From Chitinilyticum aquatile DSM 21506 (GTDB taxonomy: Bacteria > Pseudomonadota > Gammaproteobacteria > Burkholderiales > Chitinibacteraceae): a DNA stretch of 64,000 nucleotides. A program made the translations under genes and the position numbers. Shown one piece after another: positions 35,999 through 44,267 of this stretch (the first letter of the stretch is position 1; every line of letters begins with the position of its first letter). The notes beneath the pieces were generated by a model, which had not been told where the DNA came from, searched no databases, and was given only the letters and a program-made list of their open reading frames with translations. The stretch covers positions 62,001-126,000 of the forward strand of contig NZ_AUMS01000004.1 of assembly GCF_000430805.1 (NCBI RefSeq), written 5' to 3'.

Positions 35999-36613
35999 AT
36001 GAAACTGCTCTATCTAGTCACCCGGGATGCCGGTCTGGAACAGCACTGGCGCAGTGCGGCCGGCGCTGCATTCGAAATTCGCACGGCCGATAGCGACTGG
36101 CCTGCCGATAGTCACGCGCTGGTTCTGCTCGATCTTGCCCACCCTGATCTACTGAACCGCAGCGAAGCCTGGTGGCAGCAGCGCAGCCTGGATGGCCTGC
36201 TGATCGCCACAAACACACTGCCGGACGATGCCGAAGGAATGCGGCTGCTTGGTAGCGGCGTTCGCGGCTATTGCCATGCCGCAGCACCCGCGGCGTTGCT
36301 GCAGCAGGTTCTGAATGTGGTTTCTGCTGGCGAAATCTGGGCAGGCCGTACACTCGTTCAGCATCTGCTTGCCACTGTCCGGCAGATTCCGGTGCCTGCC
36401 GGCGCCAATCCGGCCGGCGCACTGGCAAAGTTGTCGGAGCGCGAGCAGGATGTGGCCCGGCTGGCTGCGCAGGGCGCGGCCAACAAGGAAATTGCCCGCC
36501 AGCTCGGCATTACCGAACGAACGGTGAAAGCTCACCTCAGCGCTGCCTTCGAAAAACTTGGCGTTGCCGACCGCGTTCAGCTCACGCTCAAAATCAACGG
36601 TTTGATGCCCTGA
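35999..36613 (+). CDS. LuxR-type response regulator
   Basis: A 204-residue protein, 13 bp downstream of the HlyD gene. The N-terminal half is receiver-like, with the expected phospho-acceptor in ALVLLDLAHPD (Asp about residue 45). The acidic pair of a standard receiver is not obvious, so phosphorylation is uncertain. The C-terminal HTH (about 140-204) shows LSEREQDVARLAAQGAANKE and ITERTVKAHLSAAFEKLGV, classical LuxR/NarL. It is probably co-transcribed with the secretion pair and may regulate secretion or adhesion genes. Confidence 0.85.
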   Translation: MKLLYLVTRDAGLEQHWRSAAGAAFEIRTADSDWPADSHALVLLDLAHPDLLNRSEAWWQQRSLDGLLIATNTLPDDAEGMRLLGSGVRGYCHAAAPAALLQQVLNVVSAGEIWAGRTLVQHLLATVRQIPVPAGANPAGALAKLSEREQDVARLAAQGAANKEIARQLGITERTVKAHLSAAFEKLGVADRVQLTLKINGLMP

Positions 36614-36650
36614 ACCGGGGCTGTGCATGAACCGCTTTATTCTTTGGGAA

Positions 36651-37886
36651 TCAGGGTAGTGCGGGACGCCCCTGCTCCATTTGCAGACGGGCAATGGTGG
36701 CTTCGCTGACGACGTAGCTGTCGCGCGCTGCCTCTTCACCCTCGCCAGCGGTATCCCGTCCCTTGCGGCCCTGCTGCAGGCGCTGCGCCGCAACCTGCAG
36801 CAGCACTTCGAATTCCTCGCCATCCAGGCCCATCACCGCCCAGCCCAGCGAGGCCGGCTGGCGGATGGCCACGTCACCACTATCAATGTCTACCGTACCC
36901 AGCAGCAGCCCGAGTCGAGAGCGCAGTGCAGCAAGACTGCCACCGCCATTGAGTTCGAGCAGGATGCAGAATTCGTCGCCGCCAACCCGTCCAAGCCAGC
37001 TGCCTTCCGGCGCTGCTGCACGCAGCTGATGGCTGAAGGTCTTCAGCGCCGCGTCACCCACAGCAAAACCATAGCGATCATTCACCAGGCGGAACTGGTC
37101 CAGATCAAACAGGATCACGCCCAGCTTGCCATTACGCTTGCGGGCCCGGCGCAGCTCGCGCAAGGCCAACTCTTCCATGCCGCGCCGATTCAGAAGCCCA
37201 GTCAGCGCATCATGGCGCACCAGGCTGGAAAGACGCGCGCGCAGCAAGTGCGCGCTGAGCAAGAGCAGACTCAAAGGCAGGCAGAGGTTGAACACCAGCA
37301 GGTCCAGCCACTGTCCAAGCGGCCCGGGTGGGGCAAAATCCAGCTTGCCGGACAATCCGGCGAGGGCGAGCGCGCACAGCGCAGTAGCGTGCAGAAGCAG
37401 GACGGTAATCGCCGTGCGCCGCACCCAGCTGATTTCATCGACCGCCAGCAGGCGGCTGAGCTCGCGCGCCAGCAGCAGCGCCAGCGGAAGCTGGAAAAAG
37501 ACAGGAACCAGCAAGGCGAGTGCCGGGCGGGGCAGCAGCAAGGCTTGCGCGAGTGCAAGCAGCAGGGAGCCCGGGGCCAGCAGCGCCAGCCAGTCCAGAC
37601 GGGGCTGCCGCCGGGCCAGCCGGCGTACCCCGGCCAGCCAGAGCAGCAATGCAACGGTAAACAGCGTTTGCGCCAGCGCCATGCACCAGGGCTGCAGCCA
37701 GATCCCACCAAGACACAGCAGCAGGCTCCCACACGCCTGGAAACCCATACCCCAGGCCAGGTTCGCAACCGCGCCATCGCGCTCGTTGCGGCTCTCGATT
37801 GCATGCAGGGCGACGGCGCCCCAGCCGAGGCAGGCGCAGCACACGGCAAGAACGGCAAGAGTGAAGGGGTCGAGTTGGTACGTCAC
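36651..37886 (-). CDS. Membrane-bound diguanylate cyclase
   Basis: A 411-residue protein with several N-terminal membrane helices (about residues 8-215, e.g. LAVLAVCCACLGWGAVALHA and LLLLSAHLLRARL) and a C-terminal GGDEF domain (from about 230). Active-site and neighbouring motifs are ALTGLLNRRGMEELAL, LGVILFDLDQFRLVNDRYG and RVGGDEF. The I-site RxxD that gives feedback inhibition is absent (the sequence before is APEGSWLG). It should synthesise c-di-GMP. It starts with GTG (37886), is convergent with the type I secretion operon, and is divergent from the kinase gene. Confidence 0.92.
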   Translation of the reverse strand: MTYQLDPFTLAVLAVCCACLGWGAVALHAIESRNERDGAVANLAWGMGFQACGSLLLCLGGIWLQPWCMALAQTLFTVALLLWLAGVRRLARRQPRLDWLALLAPGSLLLALAQALLLPRPALALLVPVFFQLPLALLLARELSRLLAVDEISWVRRTAITVLLLHATALCALALAGLSGKLDFAPPGPLGQWLDLLVFNLCLPLSLLLLSAHLLRARLSSLVRHDALTGLLNRRGMEELALRELRRARKRNGKLGVILFDLDQFRLVNDRYGFAVGDAALKTFSHQLRAAAPEGSWLGRVGGDEFCILLELNGGGSLAALRSRLGLLLGTVDIDSGDVAIRQPASLGWAVMGLDGEEFEVLLQVAAQRLQQGRKGRDTAGEGEEAARDSYVVSEATIARLQMEQGRPALP

Positions 37887-38008
37887 GGTCTGCCTGGTCG
37901 GGGCTGGTTGGGAGTCGGCATGCCAGATTCAGGGAAGCATGAATACAATCCCCGGCGCGGGTACCTTGCAGGTCGCTATAATCAGCGGATTCATGCAAGG
38001 AGTTCCCG

Positions 38009-38953
38009 ATGTCCATCCTGATCTGCGGCTCGCTGGCCTATGACAACATCATGGTCTACCCGGACCGGTTTCGTAATCATATCCTGCCCGAGCAGCTGCA
38101 CGTGCTGTCCGTCTCGTTTCTTGTTCCGGAAATGCGACGCGAATTCGGCGGCTGCGCCGGCAACATTGCCTACAGCTTAAAACTGCTGGGTGGCGAGCCG
38201 CTGATCATGGCGACGGCCGGCAGCGATTTTGCACCGTATGCACAACGCTTTGACGAACTTGGCATCCGCCGTGACCAGATCCGTGAACTGCCCGATCAGT
38301 TCACCGGCCAGTGTTTCGTCACCACCGATCTGGATGACTGCCAGATCACCGCCTTCCATCCGGGCGCAATGAGCTTCAGCCACCTCAATACCGTCGACCA
38401 GATCGGCGAACCGGTCTCGCTGGCGATTGTCACCCCCGATGGCCGCGATGGCATGATCGAACATGCCGCACAGCTGGCTGCCGCCGGCATTCCCTTCATC
38501 TTCGACCCGGGTCAGGGCATGCCGATGTTCAATGGCGAGGAGCTGCTGACCTTCATCGAACAGGCCGATTATCTGGCACTGAACGATTACGAATCGGCCA
38601 TGCTGCAGCAGAAAACCGGGCTGACACTGGAACAGCTCGCCGGCAAGGTCAAGGCACTGGTCGTGACGCTGGGCGGCGAGGGCGCGAAAATCTACGCCGA
38701 CGGCGTCTGCCACGATATCCCGGCCGTACCTGCTGCCGCGGTTGTCGACCCAACTGGCTGCGGCGATGCCTTCCGTGCCGGCCTGCTCTACGGCATCACG
38801 CAGGGCTGGGACTGGCCGACCACCGGCCGGCTTGCCTCGCTGCTCGGCAGCCTGAAAATCGCCCAGCGCGGCTGCCAGAATCACCGCTTCACACGCGCCT
38901 CGCTGGCGGAACAATTCAACGCCGCCTTTGGCACGACGCTGCCGGAAGCCTGA
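38009..38953 (+). CDS. PfkB family carbohydrate/nucleoside kinase
   Basis: A 314-residue ribokinase-fold kinase. It shows GSLAYDNIMVYPDRF near the N-terminus, the PfkB signature 1 region EFGGCAGNIAYSLKLLGGEP and the anion-hole/base motif VVDPTGCGDAFRAGLLYG (Asp about residue 251). The combination with YLALNDYE and DQFTGQCFVTTD resembles adenosine kinase or related sugar kinases; the substrate is unassigned. TATAAT at 37977-37982 and an AAGGAG ribosome site lie upstream. A repeat copy follows the stop. Confidence 0.85.
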   Translation: MSILICGSLAYDNIMVYPDRFRNHILPEQLHVLSVSFLVPEMRREFGGCAGNIAYSLKLLGGEPLIMATAGSDFAPYAQRFDELGIRRDQIRELPDQFTGQCFVTTDLDDCQITAFHPGAMSFSHLNTVDQIGEPVSLAIVTPDGRDGMIEHAAQLAAAGIPFIFDPGQGMPMFNGEELLTFIEQADYLALNDYESAMLQQKTGLTLEQLAGKVKALVVTLGGEGAKIYADGVCHDIPAVPAAAVVDPTGCGDAFRAGLLYGITQGWDWPTTGRLASLLGSLKIAQRGCQNHRFTRASLAEQFNAAFGTTLPEA

Positions 38954-38960
38954 TACGCTA

Positions 38961-39011
38961 CCCTCCATACCTCTGTAGCCATTTATTTAAAATGGCTGCA
39001 GAGGCATACCC
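38961..39011. repeat. Dispersed palindromic element, copy 8
   Basis: CCTCTGTAGCCATTT pairs with AAATGGCTGCAGAGG around ATTTAA with one wobble, followed by GCATACCC. It sits between the convergent kinase and renalase genes, three bases from the latter's stop codon. Confidence 0.88.
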
Positions 39012-39013
39012 AT

Positions 39014-40030
39014 TCAAACCTCTTCTTCGTCGAGCGTAGCTGGCAGGCCGCAATGCTGGCGTGCCAGCGCCACACCCGACAGGAACGCACCTTCCACCCG
39101 TCCACCCTGCAACCAGTCGCCGATCAGTGCCAGCCCGTCAGCGCTTTCCAGAAAGGCCCGGGCTGATGCCTGGCCAGCCGGCCTGGCATAGCGCCAGCAA
39201 TGCGCCTGCATGCTTTGCCTGGCCGGCACCGGCACGCCCGGCGCCAGCTGTTCGCACAGATCCAGAAAGGCGTGCTCCAGCAGCGCCGCCACTTCCTCCG
39301 CCGGCAAGGCCAAGTGTGCAGCCGACCAGGCCGGCGATGCATGCAACACCCAATCGTTTGATGCCGGCCGCCCCGGCTTGCTGGCATTGTCGGCAAGCCA
39401 GCTCAGCGGTTCGCGATTGATGAACAGGCCATCGAAAGGCAATTGCGGCGGCGAGACAAAACTCATCAGCAAGGTCCAGGTCGGCAGCATCTCGGCGGCG
39501 GTAGTGTGGCGCAACAGCGGATGCTCTTCCGGCAGCAGGCGTGCCGCCTGCTCCGGCGGCATCGCCAGCACGACCCGGGGAGCCAGCCAAATGGACTGGC
39601 CACTGCGTACCCGCCACAGACCGTCCTGCCGTTCCAATGCTTCAACCCGGCATTGCAGCCGGCATGGCAGTGGTTCGGCCATCGCCTTGCACAGCGCAGT
39701 CATGCCGGGCAGGCCGACATAGCGGATCGCACGACTGCTTTCACGCAGGGTTTCGCCATCCCAGCAATAAATCCGCCCCTGCCAGATTGCGGCCAGATCG
39801 TCGTCAACCCAGTCGGTGACCAGCGTGTGAAAGTCGGGGTGGGTTACCGTGAAATACTGCGCGCCATGATCCCAGACATCGTCGCCGTTCCGTCGGGTCG
39901 CCATCCGTCCGCCCAGCCCGCGCGAGCGCTCGAGCAGCAGGACCCGCTGGCCGGCATCGTGCACAGTACGGGCGTAAGTCACCCCCGCCATGCCAGCCCC
40001 CACCACGATCACATCATATTCAGCATCCAT
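39014..40030 (-). CDS. Renalase-like FAD-dependent amine oxidase
   Basis: A 338-residue flavoprotein with the N-terminal FAD fold DVIVVGAGMAGVTYAR (residues 6-21) followed by VLLLERSRGLGGRMATRR and WDHGAQYFTV, which is the bacterial renalase-like signature. The C-terminal FAD region ALIGDWLQGGRVEGAFLSG closes the cofactor site. Bacterial renalases oxidise aberrant alpha-NAD(P)H isomers; that role is inferred by family. It faces the PfkB kinase gene across a repeat copy. Confidence 0.87.
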   Translation of the reverse strand: MDAEYDVIVVGAGMAGVTYARTVHDAGQRVLLLERSRGLGGRMATRRNGDDVWDHGAQYFTVTHPDFHTLVTDWVDDDLAAIWQGRIYCWDGETLRESSRAIRYVGLPGMTALCKAMAEPLPCRLQCRVEALERQDGLWRVRSGQSIWLAPRVVLAMPPEQAARLLPEEHPLLRHTTAAEMLPTWTLLMSFVSPPQLPFDGLFINREPLSWLADNASKPGRPASNDWVLHASPAWSAAHLALPAEEVAALLEHAFLDLCEQLAPGVPVPARQSMQAHCWRYARPAGQASARAFLESADGLALIGDWLQGGRVEGAFLSGVALARQHCGLPATLDEEEV

Positions 40031-40148
40031 TGCGCGTCTCTCCTGCGAGCCGCCAGTTCAGCACAGCAGCCCGCCCTTGCCTAGCAATCGCCCGATCATG
40101 CGGCATTGCAACAACACCCTCCGGCCGACTGGCCCCAAACGGCGCATG

Positions 40149-40172
40149 AAAAAACCCCGGCCGAGGCCGGGG
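40149..40172 (-). terminator. Terminator of the chitinase remnant
   Basis: On the minus strand, GCCCCGGCC is followed by GGCCGGGG and a run of T residues (TTTTTT). It lies about 40 bp past the chitinase stop codon. Confidence 0.85.
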
Positions 40173-40211
40173 CTCCTTGCTGCATACCGCAGGTAGCGGT
40201 CTGCATGCGTC

Positions 40212-40619
40212 TTACTGGCGAACCTTGTTCATCGCACGGGTCAGCTCGGTATTGCTGGTATCGCCATCGAACGACCAGCTGAATACCCCGCCCAGACCCT
40301 TCTGCTTGGCGTAATCCACCTTGGTCTGGATCACTTCCGGCGTGTCATACGACCAGAACGTGCTGCCGTCGAACTTCCACGACTGCTTGGTCACCGGATG
40401 CACGAAGACCTTGCCCGGTGCAGTTTTCAGCACCTTGTAGTCTTCGATACCCGCTTCATAGGTACCCTTCGCTGCGCTGCCGGCCTTCTGGTAGAGGCCG
40501 TTATTGCCACTGGCAACACCTGTCCAGCCGCGGCCATAGAACGGCACACCGAGTACCCGCTTGCTGGCCGGATCGGCGTGCAGATGCGACTTGAAGTCGG
40601 TCGGGCCCTGGCACTGCGG
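40212..40619 (-). pseudogene. GH18 chitinase, C-terminal remnant
   Basis: The frame carries VPFYGRGWTGVASGNNGLY, GTYEAGIEDYKVLKT, STFWSYDTPEV and LGGVFSWSFDGDTSN, which is the C-terminal part of the catalytic barrel of a family-18 chitinase. The N-terminal barrel half with the DxxDxDxE catalytic motif is absent. Upstream, the reading CQGPTDFKSHLHADP joins directly to ASKRVLGVPFYG, whereas full-length enzymes have about 20-30 residues between them, so an internal deletion is likely. Beyond 40619 the frame is lost. The next gene upstream ends at 40700. The remaining terminator suggests a recently decayed gene. A lost chitinase fits a chitin-degrading lineage. Confidence 0.85.
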
Positions 40620-40699
40620 CCGACTTCGCGGCCCTTGTCGTCCTGCCGCGCAGTTGCAGCTGGCCGCTGAACGGCTGGCTGCTTTTCATCCACCGGGTT

Positions 40700-41641
40700 T
40701 CAGTTTGCCAGCAGCGTTGCCAGATCCTGCTGGCCGGCAATGCGGGCACGTTTCGGGTCGGCGCTGACGCGGCGGATCCAGACGCCGCTGATCTGCTGCG
40801 GGTAACGCCGCGCAATCTCGGCATAGACTTCGGGGTCCCGCTCGCCGTCGTCGCCAATCAGCATGAATTGCACGTCGGGAAAAGCCTGCAGGATGGCCTC
40901 GATGCGGCCCAGCTTGTAATTCTGCTGGTCGGTCAGCGGATCGCGGCTTTCATGCCCCACTTCTTTCAGCATCAGCACGCCGCGCGGGAAAGCATTTTTG
41001 GCCAGAAAGCGACGGAGGCTATCGGTCAGCTGTTTGGGCGAGGCGGACAGGTAGAAAATCGGCGTCGCGGCCGGGTTCGGATTCTGCTGCGCGGTGCGCG
41101 CATACAGGGCGGCCACGCCGGCGACCGCCTGCCGCGCTTCCGGCGGTACGGCGAGGCTGTTTTTCAGCAGCTTCGCCTTGTTCGTCACTTCGCTGACCAG
41201 AATCGTGTCATCAATATCGGAAATGATGCCCAGCCGGTTCTGCGGGTCGTGCACCAGCAGGCTGGCCGCACTGCTGGCGGGTATCGGGCTGGCGATTGCG
41301 TGCCAGCCAGCAGGCAGCGTGAGGGGCTGGTTGGTCATCAGCGCCCAGTAGCCATGATCGTCCGCGCGACTGCGCCAGACCAGCTTGCCGACCGACCAGC
41401 CCACCTCGCCCTCGGCACCGCTGGAAAACAGCAGGCGCGTGGAGCGGTAGGCCGCAGTGACGCTGCCGCTGTCGGCTTTGGCCGGTTGATGCGTGTCCTC
41501 GGTCAGCCGGCCGGAAAACCGGTAGCCCTGCGCGGTGGCCCAGCCGTCGTCGATGATGTTCTGCCCTGCGGCCAGCAGGCTACCGGCCAGCAACAGCAGC
41601 AGCAAAGTCAGCAGCGGCTTCATTGATTTCAATAACTTCAT
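40700..41641 (-). CDS. App1-like phosphatase (DUF2183)
   Basis: A 313-residue protein starting at MKLLKSMKPLLTLLLLLL, an N-terminal signal or anchor. It contains the haloacid-phosphatase-like motif GIISDIDDTILVSE (DxDxT type), FYLSASPKQLTDSLRRFL and FMLIGDDGERDPEVY. These are hallmarks of the App1/DUF2183 family, whose yeast member is a phosphatidate phosphatase. It should act in the periplasm or at the membrane. The start overlaps the upstream glycosyltransferase stop (ATGA), so the two genes are coupled and may work together in lipid metabolism. Confidence 0.88.
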   Translation of the reverse strand: MKLLKSMKPLLTLLLLLLAGSLLAAGQNIIDDGWATAQGYRFSGRLTEDTHQPAKADSGSVTAAYRSTRLLFSSGAEGEVGWSVGKLVWRSRADDHGYWALMTNQPLTLPAGWHAIASPIPASSAASLLVHDPQNRLGIISDIDDTILVSEVTNKAKLLKNSLAVPPEARQAVAGVAALYARTAQQNPNPAATPIFYLSASPKQLTDSLRRFLAKNAFPRGVLMLKEVGHESRDPLTDQQNYKLGRIEAILQAFPDVQFMLIGDDGERDPEVYAEIARRYPQQISGVWIRRVSADPKRARIAGQQDLATLLAN

Positions 41642-42774
41642 TGGGGCAAGGCCTTCAGCTCGGCAAGCAGGCACCGGGCAATCTGTTCGGCCGCATGGGG
41701 CCGGGCAATGCGCCGGGCAGACGCCTGCATCGCGCGGATCTTGTCGGTGTTGCCGAGCAGCTGGCTGAAATACCAGGCCGCATCACCCGCATCGTAGAGG
41801 CGCACGGCGGCCCCCTCTTCCAGCAGGAATTCGCAGTTGCGCTGCTCCTGCCCCGGGATCGGCGCCACCAGAGCCATCGGTTTGCCCTTGGCCAGAATCT
41901 CGTTGGTCGTCAGGCCGCCGGGCTTGGTGACCACCAGATCGGCGGCATCCATCAGCTGGTGGATATTGCTCACGAAGCCGTGCACCGTCACCGGCACCGG
42001 CATGGTCGCGGCTTTCTCGCGACAGGCGGCTTCCAGCTCGGCATTGCGACCGGCGACCACGACAAGACTCAGACCGTTGTCCGTGTCACCGAAGGAATCC
42101 AGCATCGCCAGCAAGGGACCGATGCCGAAACCGCCCGAGAGCAGCAGCACCGTCGGGCGCTCCGGCAGGCCGAGCTCGCGGCGCATTTCCGGTGCCGCTG
42201 TTTGCCGGGCAAATACCGGGTCGACCGGAATGCCGGTCACATTGATCCGCGCGGCCGGAATGCCCTTGCGCTCCAGTTCGCGCGCTCCGGCCGGCGTCGC
42301 CACATGGTACAGATCAATATGCGGGTACACCCAGAAGGCGTGCGGGCTGACGTCGGTCACCACCGCGTGTACCGGCGTCGCCAGCTTGCCGCGGCCCTTC
42401 AGGTCGGACAGCAGCTCCAGCGGCAGAAAATGCGTGCAGAGAATGGCCTGTGGCGCCTGTTCGTCCAGCAACTTGCGGAAGGCACGGCTGTTGACCTTGT
42501 CGAAGGCCAGTCGCGTGCGCGCCGTTTTACTTTTCGGCGCCTTCACCACATCGTAGCGCTCGTACAGATGCCCCCAGACATTCGGCGCGGCCTGCACCAG
42601 ATCGATGTAGGCCTTGGCGTACATCCTGCGAAAGAAAGCCGTCGTGCAATCGAGCGTGTCGACAAGCTGGTGGCCGGGGCTGCCGGCCAGTTCAAGCGCG
42701 GCGGCGATCGCCTGCGCCGCGCGGGTGTGGCCGGCGCCGGCGGTGGCATGCAGCAGCAGAAGCGGGGAACTCAT
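41638..42774 (-). CDS. MGDG-synthase-like glycosyltransferase (GT28)
   Basis: A 378-residue peripheral-membrane glycosyltransferase of the MGDG/UDP-sugar diacylglycerol synthase type. It has the N-terminal HATAGAGHTRAAQAIAAAL (residues about 9-27), IDLVQAAPNVWGHLYERYD, VTGIPVDPVF and the C-terminal donor-binding LVVTKPGGLTTNEILAKGKP. Such enzymes add sugars to diacylglycerol to give glycolipids; the product here is inferred. Its coupling with a phosphatidate-phosphatase-like gene, which could supply diacylglycerol, supports a glycolipid role, for example lipid remodelling during phosphate limitation. Confidence 0.87.
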   Translation of the reverse strand: MSSPLLLLHATAGAGHTRAAQAIAAALELAGSPGHQLVDTLDCTTAFFRRMYAKAYIDLVQAAPNVWGHLYERYDVVKAPKSKTARTRLAFDKVNSRAFRKLLDEQAPQAILCTHFLPLELLSDLKGRGKLATPVHAVVTDVSPHAFWVYPHIDLYHVATPAGARELERKGIPAARINVTGIPVDPVFARQTAAPEMRRELGLPERPTVLLLSGGFGIGPLLAMLDSFGDTDNGLSLVVVAGRNAELEAACREKAATMPVPVTVHGFVSNIHQLMDAADLVVTKPGGLTTNEILAKGKPMALVAPIPGQEQRNCEFLLEEGAAVRLYDAGDAAWYFSQLLGNTDKIRAMQASARRIARPHAAEQIARCLLAELKALPQ

Positions 42775-42902
42775 CGGGCTTCGTCATCTTTGTGCAAGAA
42801 AACGGCAATGTGCAGCGTTTTCTGCGGCATGACAAGTGATTCCGCCTACAGCAGCCGCTGCCTGCAGGCGCAGCAAGGAGGGCCACCCGGCGAAATACAC
42901 AT

Positions 42903-42950
42903 GGGTATATCCATGCAGCCCTTTTAATAAAAAGGTCTTATCAATATACA
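42903..42950. repeat. Dispersed palindromic element, copy 9
   Basis: GGGTATATCCATGCAGCCCTTTT on the left and AAAAAGGT followed by ATATACA on the right show the consensus left arm most clearly. It lies between the DUF3616 gene end and the glycosyltransferase start. Confidence 0.85.
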
Positions 42951-42961
42951 AACCACTGTAT

Positions 42962-44086
42962 CTATGCCTTTCTGATCGGTGCCTTTTTCAGCACCGGATC
43001 ACGCTGCAGCAGGTCGCCCAGCACGACATGCGTGGCCGGGCTGCGGGCTGGGCTGGGCGCATCGTAGAGCACCAGCCAGCTGGCCGGCCCCGGCAGCAGG
43101 GTTTGCGGCAGACGGGTGATGGCTTCGGCGCGGTCAGTGCCGATGCCATGCGGCAGGCTGAACACCTCCTGCGGGCCGGTCTCCCACAGCATGGCCGGGC
43201 ACTCCTCGGGCACGCTGGCCAGCGCAGCGGCTGCGTTGTCCCAGCGGAAAACGCGGATGGCACCATCAAGCACCATGGTCGGGCCGGCCAGAATGAAGAG
43301 ATCGTCGCCATCCCAGAGCAAATCGCGCACGCCCAGCCCGGCCAGCCGGACGAAATGCTTGCGGTAACGCACTTTCTCGCCCAGCTTGCCCAGGCGCAAG
43401 CCGTCGTCGCGATCCTTCAGCCGCACTTCCAGCAGACCCGACCAGCCACGCAGGACCGGGCCACGCAAGCCCAGCAGCAGATGCCCATCGTGTACGGCCA
43501 GCCCTTCGATGTCGAAACCGTTATCCTTGCCCGGAATCCGCAGGTAAGCGCCCCAGTGCGGGTCGTCAGCAAGGCGGGCACTCAGTTCATTCTCGCGATC
43601 ATTGCCGCTCAGCACGGCGGCGGTACGGCCGTCGGCGGTCTTGCGCGCCAGTTCACTGCCCTGCTTGCCTTCGATGACGGGGATACGGGCGAGCAGGCAG
43701 CGGTTGCCATCGTGGCTGACCGTCGCCAGCCGCTTCAGGTTCTCCGTGATGCTGCGTCCAGCCTTGGGCGCCTTGCGCTTCAGGCCGTGCGAGCCAACCA
43801 GCCACAGATAGCCGTCGTGATACGCCATGCCCTCCAGATCGGCTTCGACATCGGCCGCATCCGGCAGATCCAGATATTCGGCCAGCGGGAAAAACCGCGA
43901 ATCGCCAAAGCGCAGCGTTTCACCCGCTACCGAGGGCAGGCGCGTGAGGCGCATCAGCCCTGCCGCCTCATCCCCCGCCACCCAGAGGTCGTGATTCACG
44001 AAGGCCACGCCCGACAGATTGGCGTGCACCAGCGCTTCGCCACCAAATTCCAGGCGAACCGAATAGGCTTGCAGTTGACGGGGCAT
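42962..44086 (-). CDS. DUF3616 domain protein
   Basis: A 374-residue soluble protein with repeated beta-rich blocks, e.g. LSGVAFVNHDLWVAGDEA, ADLEGMAYHDGYLWLVGSH, FDIEGLAVHDGHLLLGLRGP and LLWDGDDLFILAGP. The recurring pattern of hydrophobic-D-x-L-W/L and GxH suggests a propeller-like fold. It matches DUF3616, whose function is unknown. The stop TAG is at 42962. A repeat copy follows, and no partner gene is obvious. Confidence 0.85.
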   Translation of the reverse strand: MPRQLQAYSVRLEFGGEALVHANLSGVAFVNHDLWVAGDEAAGLMRLTRLPSVAGETLRFGDSRFFPLAEYLDLPDAADVEADLEGMAYHDGYLWLVGSHGLKRKAPKAGRSITENLKRLATVSHDGNRCLLARIPVIEGKQGSELARKTADGRTAAVLSGNDRENELSARLADDPHWGAYLRIPGKDNGFDIEGLAVHDGHLLLGLRGPVLRGWSGLLEVRLKDRDDGLRLGKLGEKVRYRKHFVRLAGLGVRDLLWDGDDLFILAGPTMVLDGAIRVFRWDNAAAALASVPEECPAMLWETGPQEVFSLPHGIGTDRAEAITRLPQTLLPGPASWLVLYDAPSPARSPATHVVLGDLLQRDPVLKKAPIRKA

Positions 44087-44267
44087 GTTCAGTGGCTCCG
44101 GATGAGAACGCCTTCATGATAGAAGGCAAAAATGACAGAAACAGGACTGCACGATACTGGCATGCCGCGCGACAACAAGGCAAACAGGGCAGAAAAACCG
44201 TCGCTTTTTCAATCGCTTGGCCGGCATACCCCGAGTATGGGGTTTTCTGCAGACAGGTTCCTTGTCT

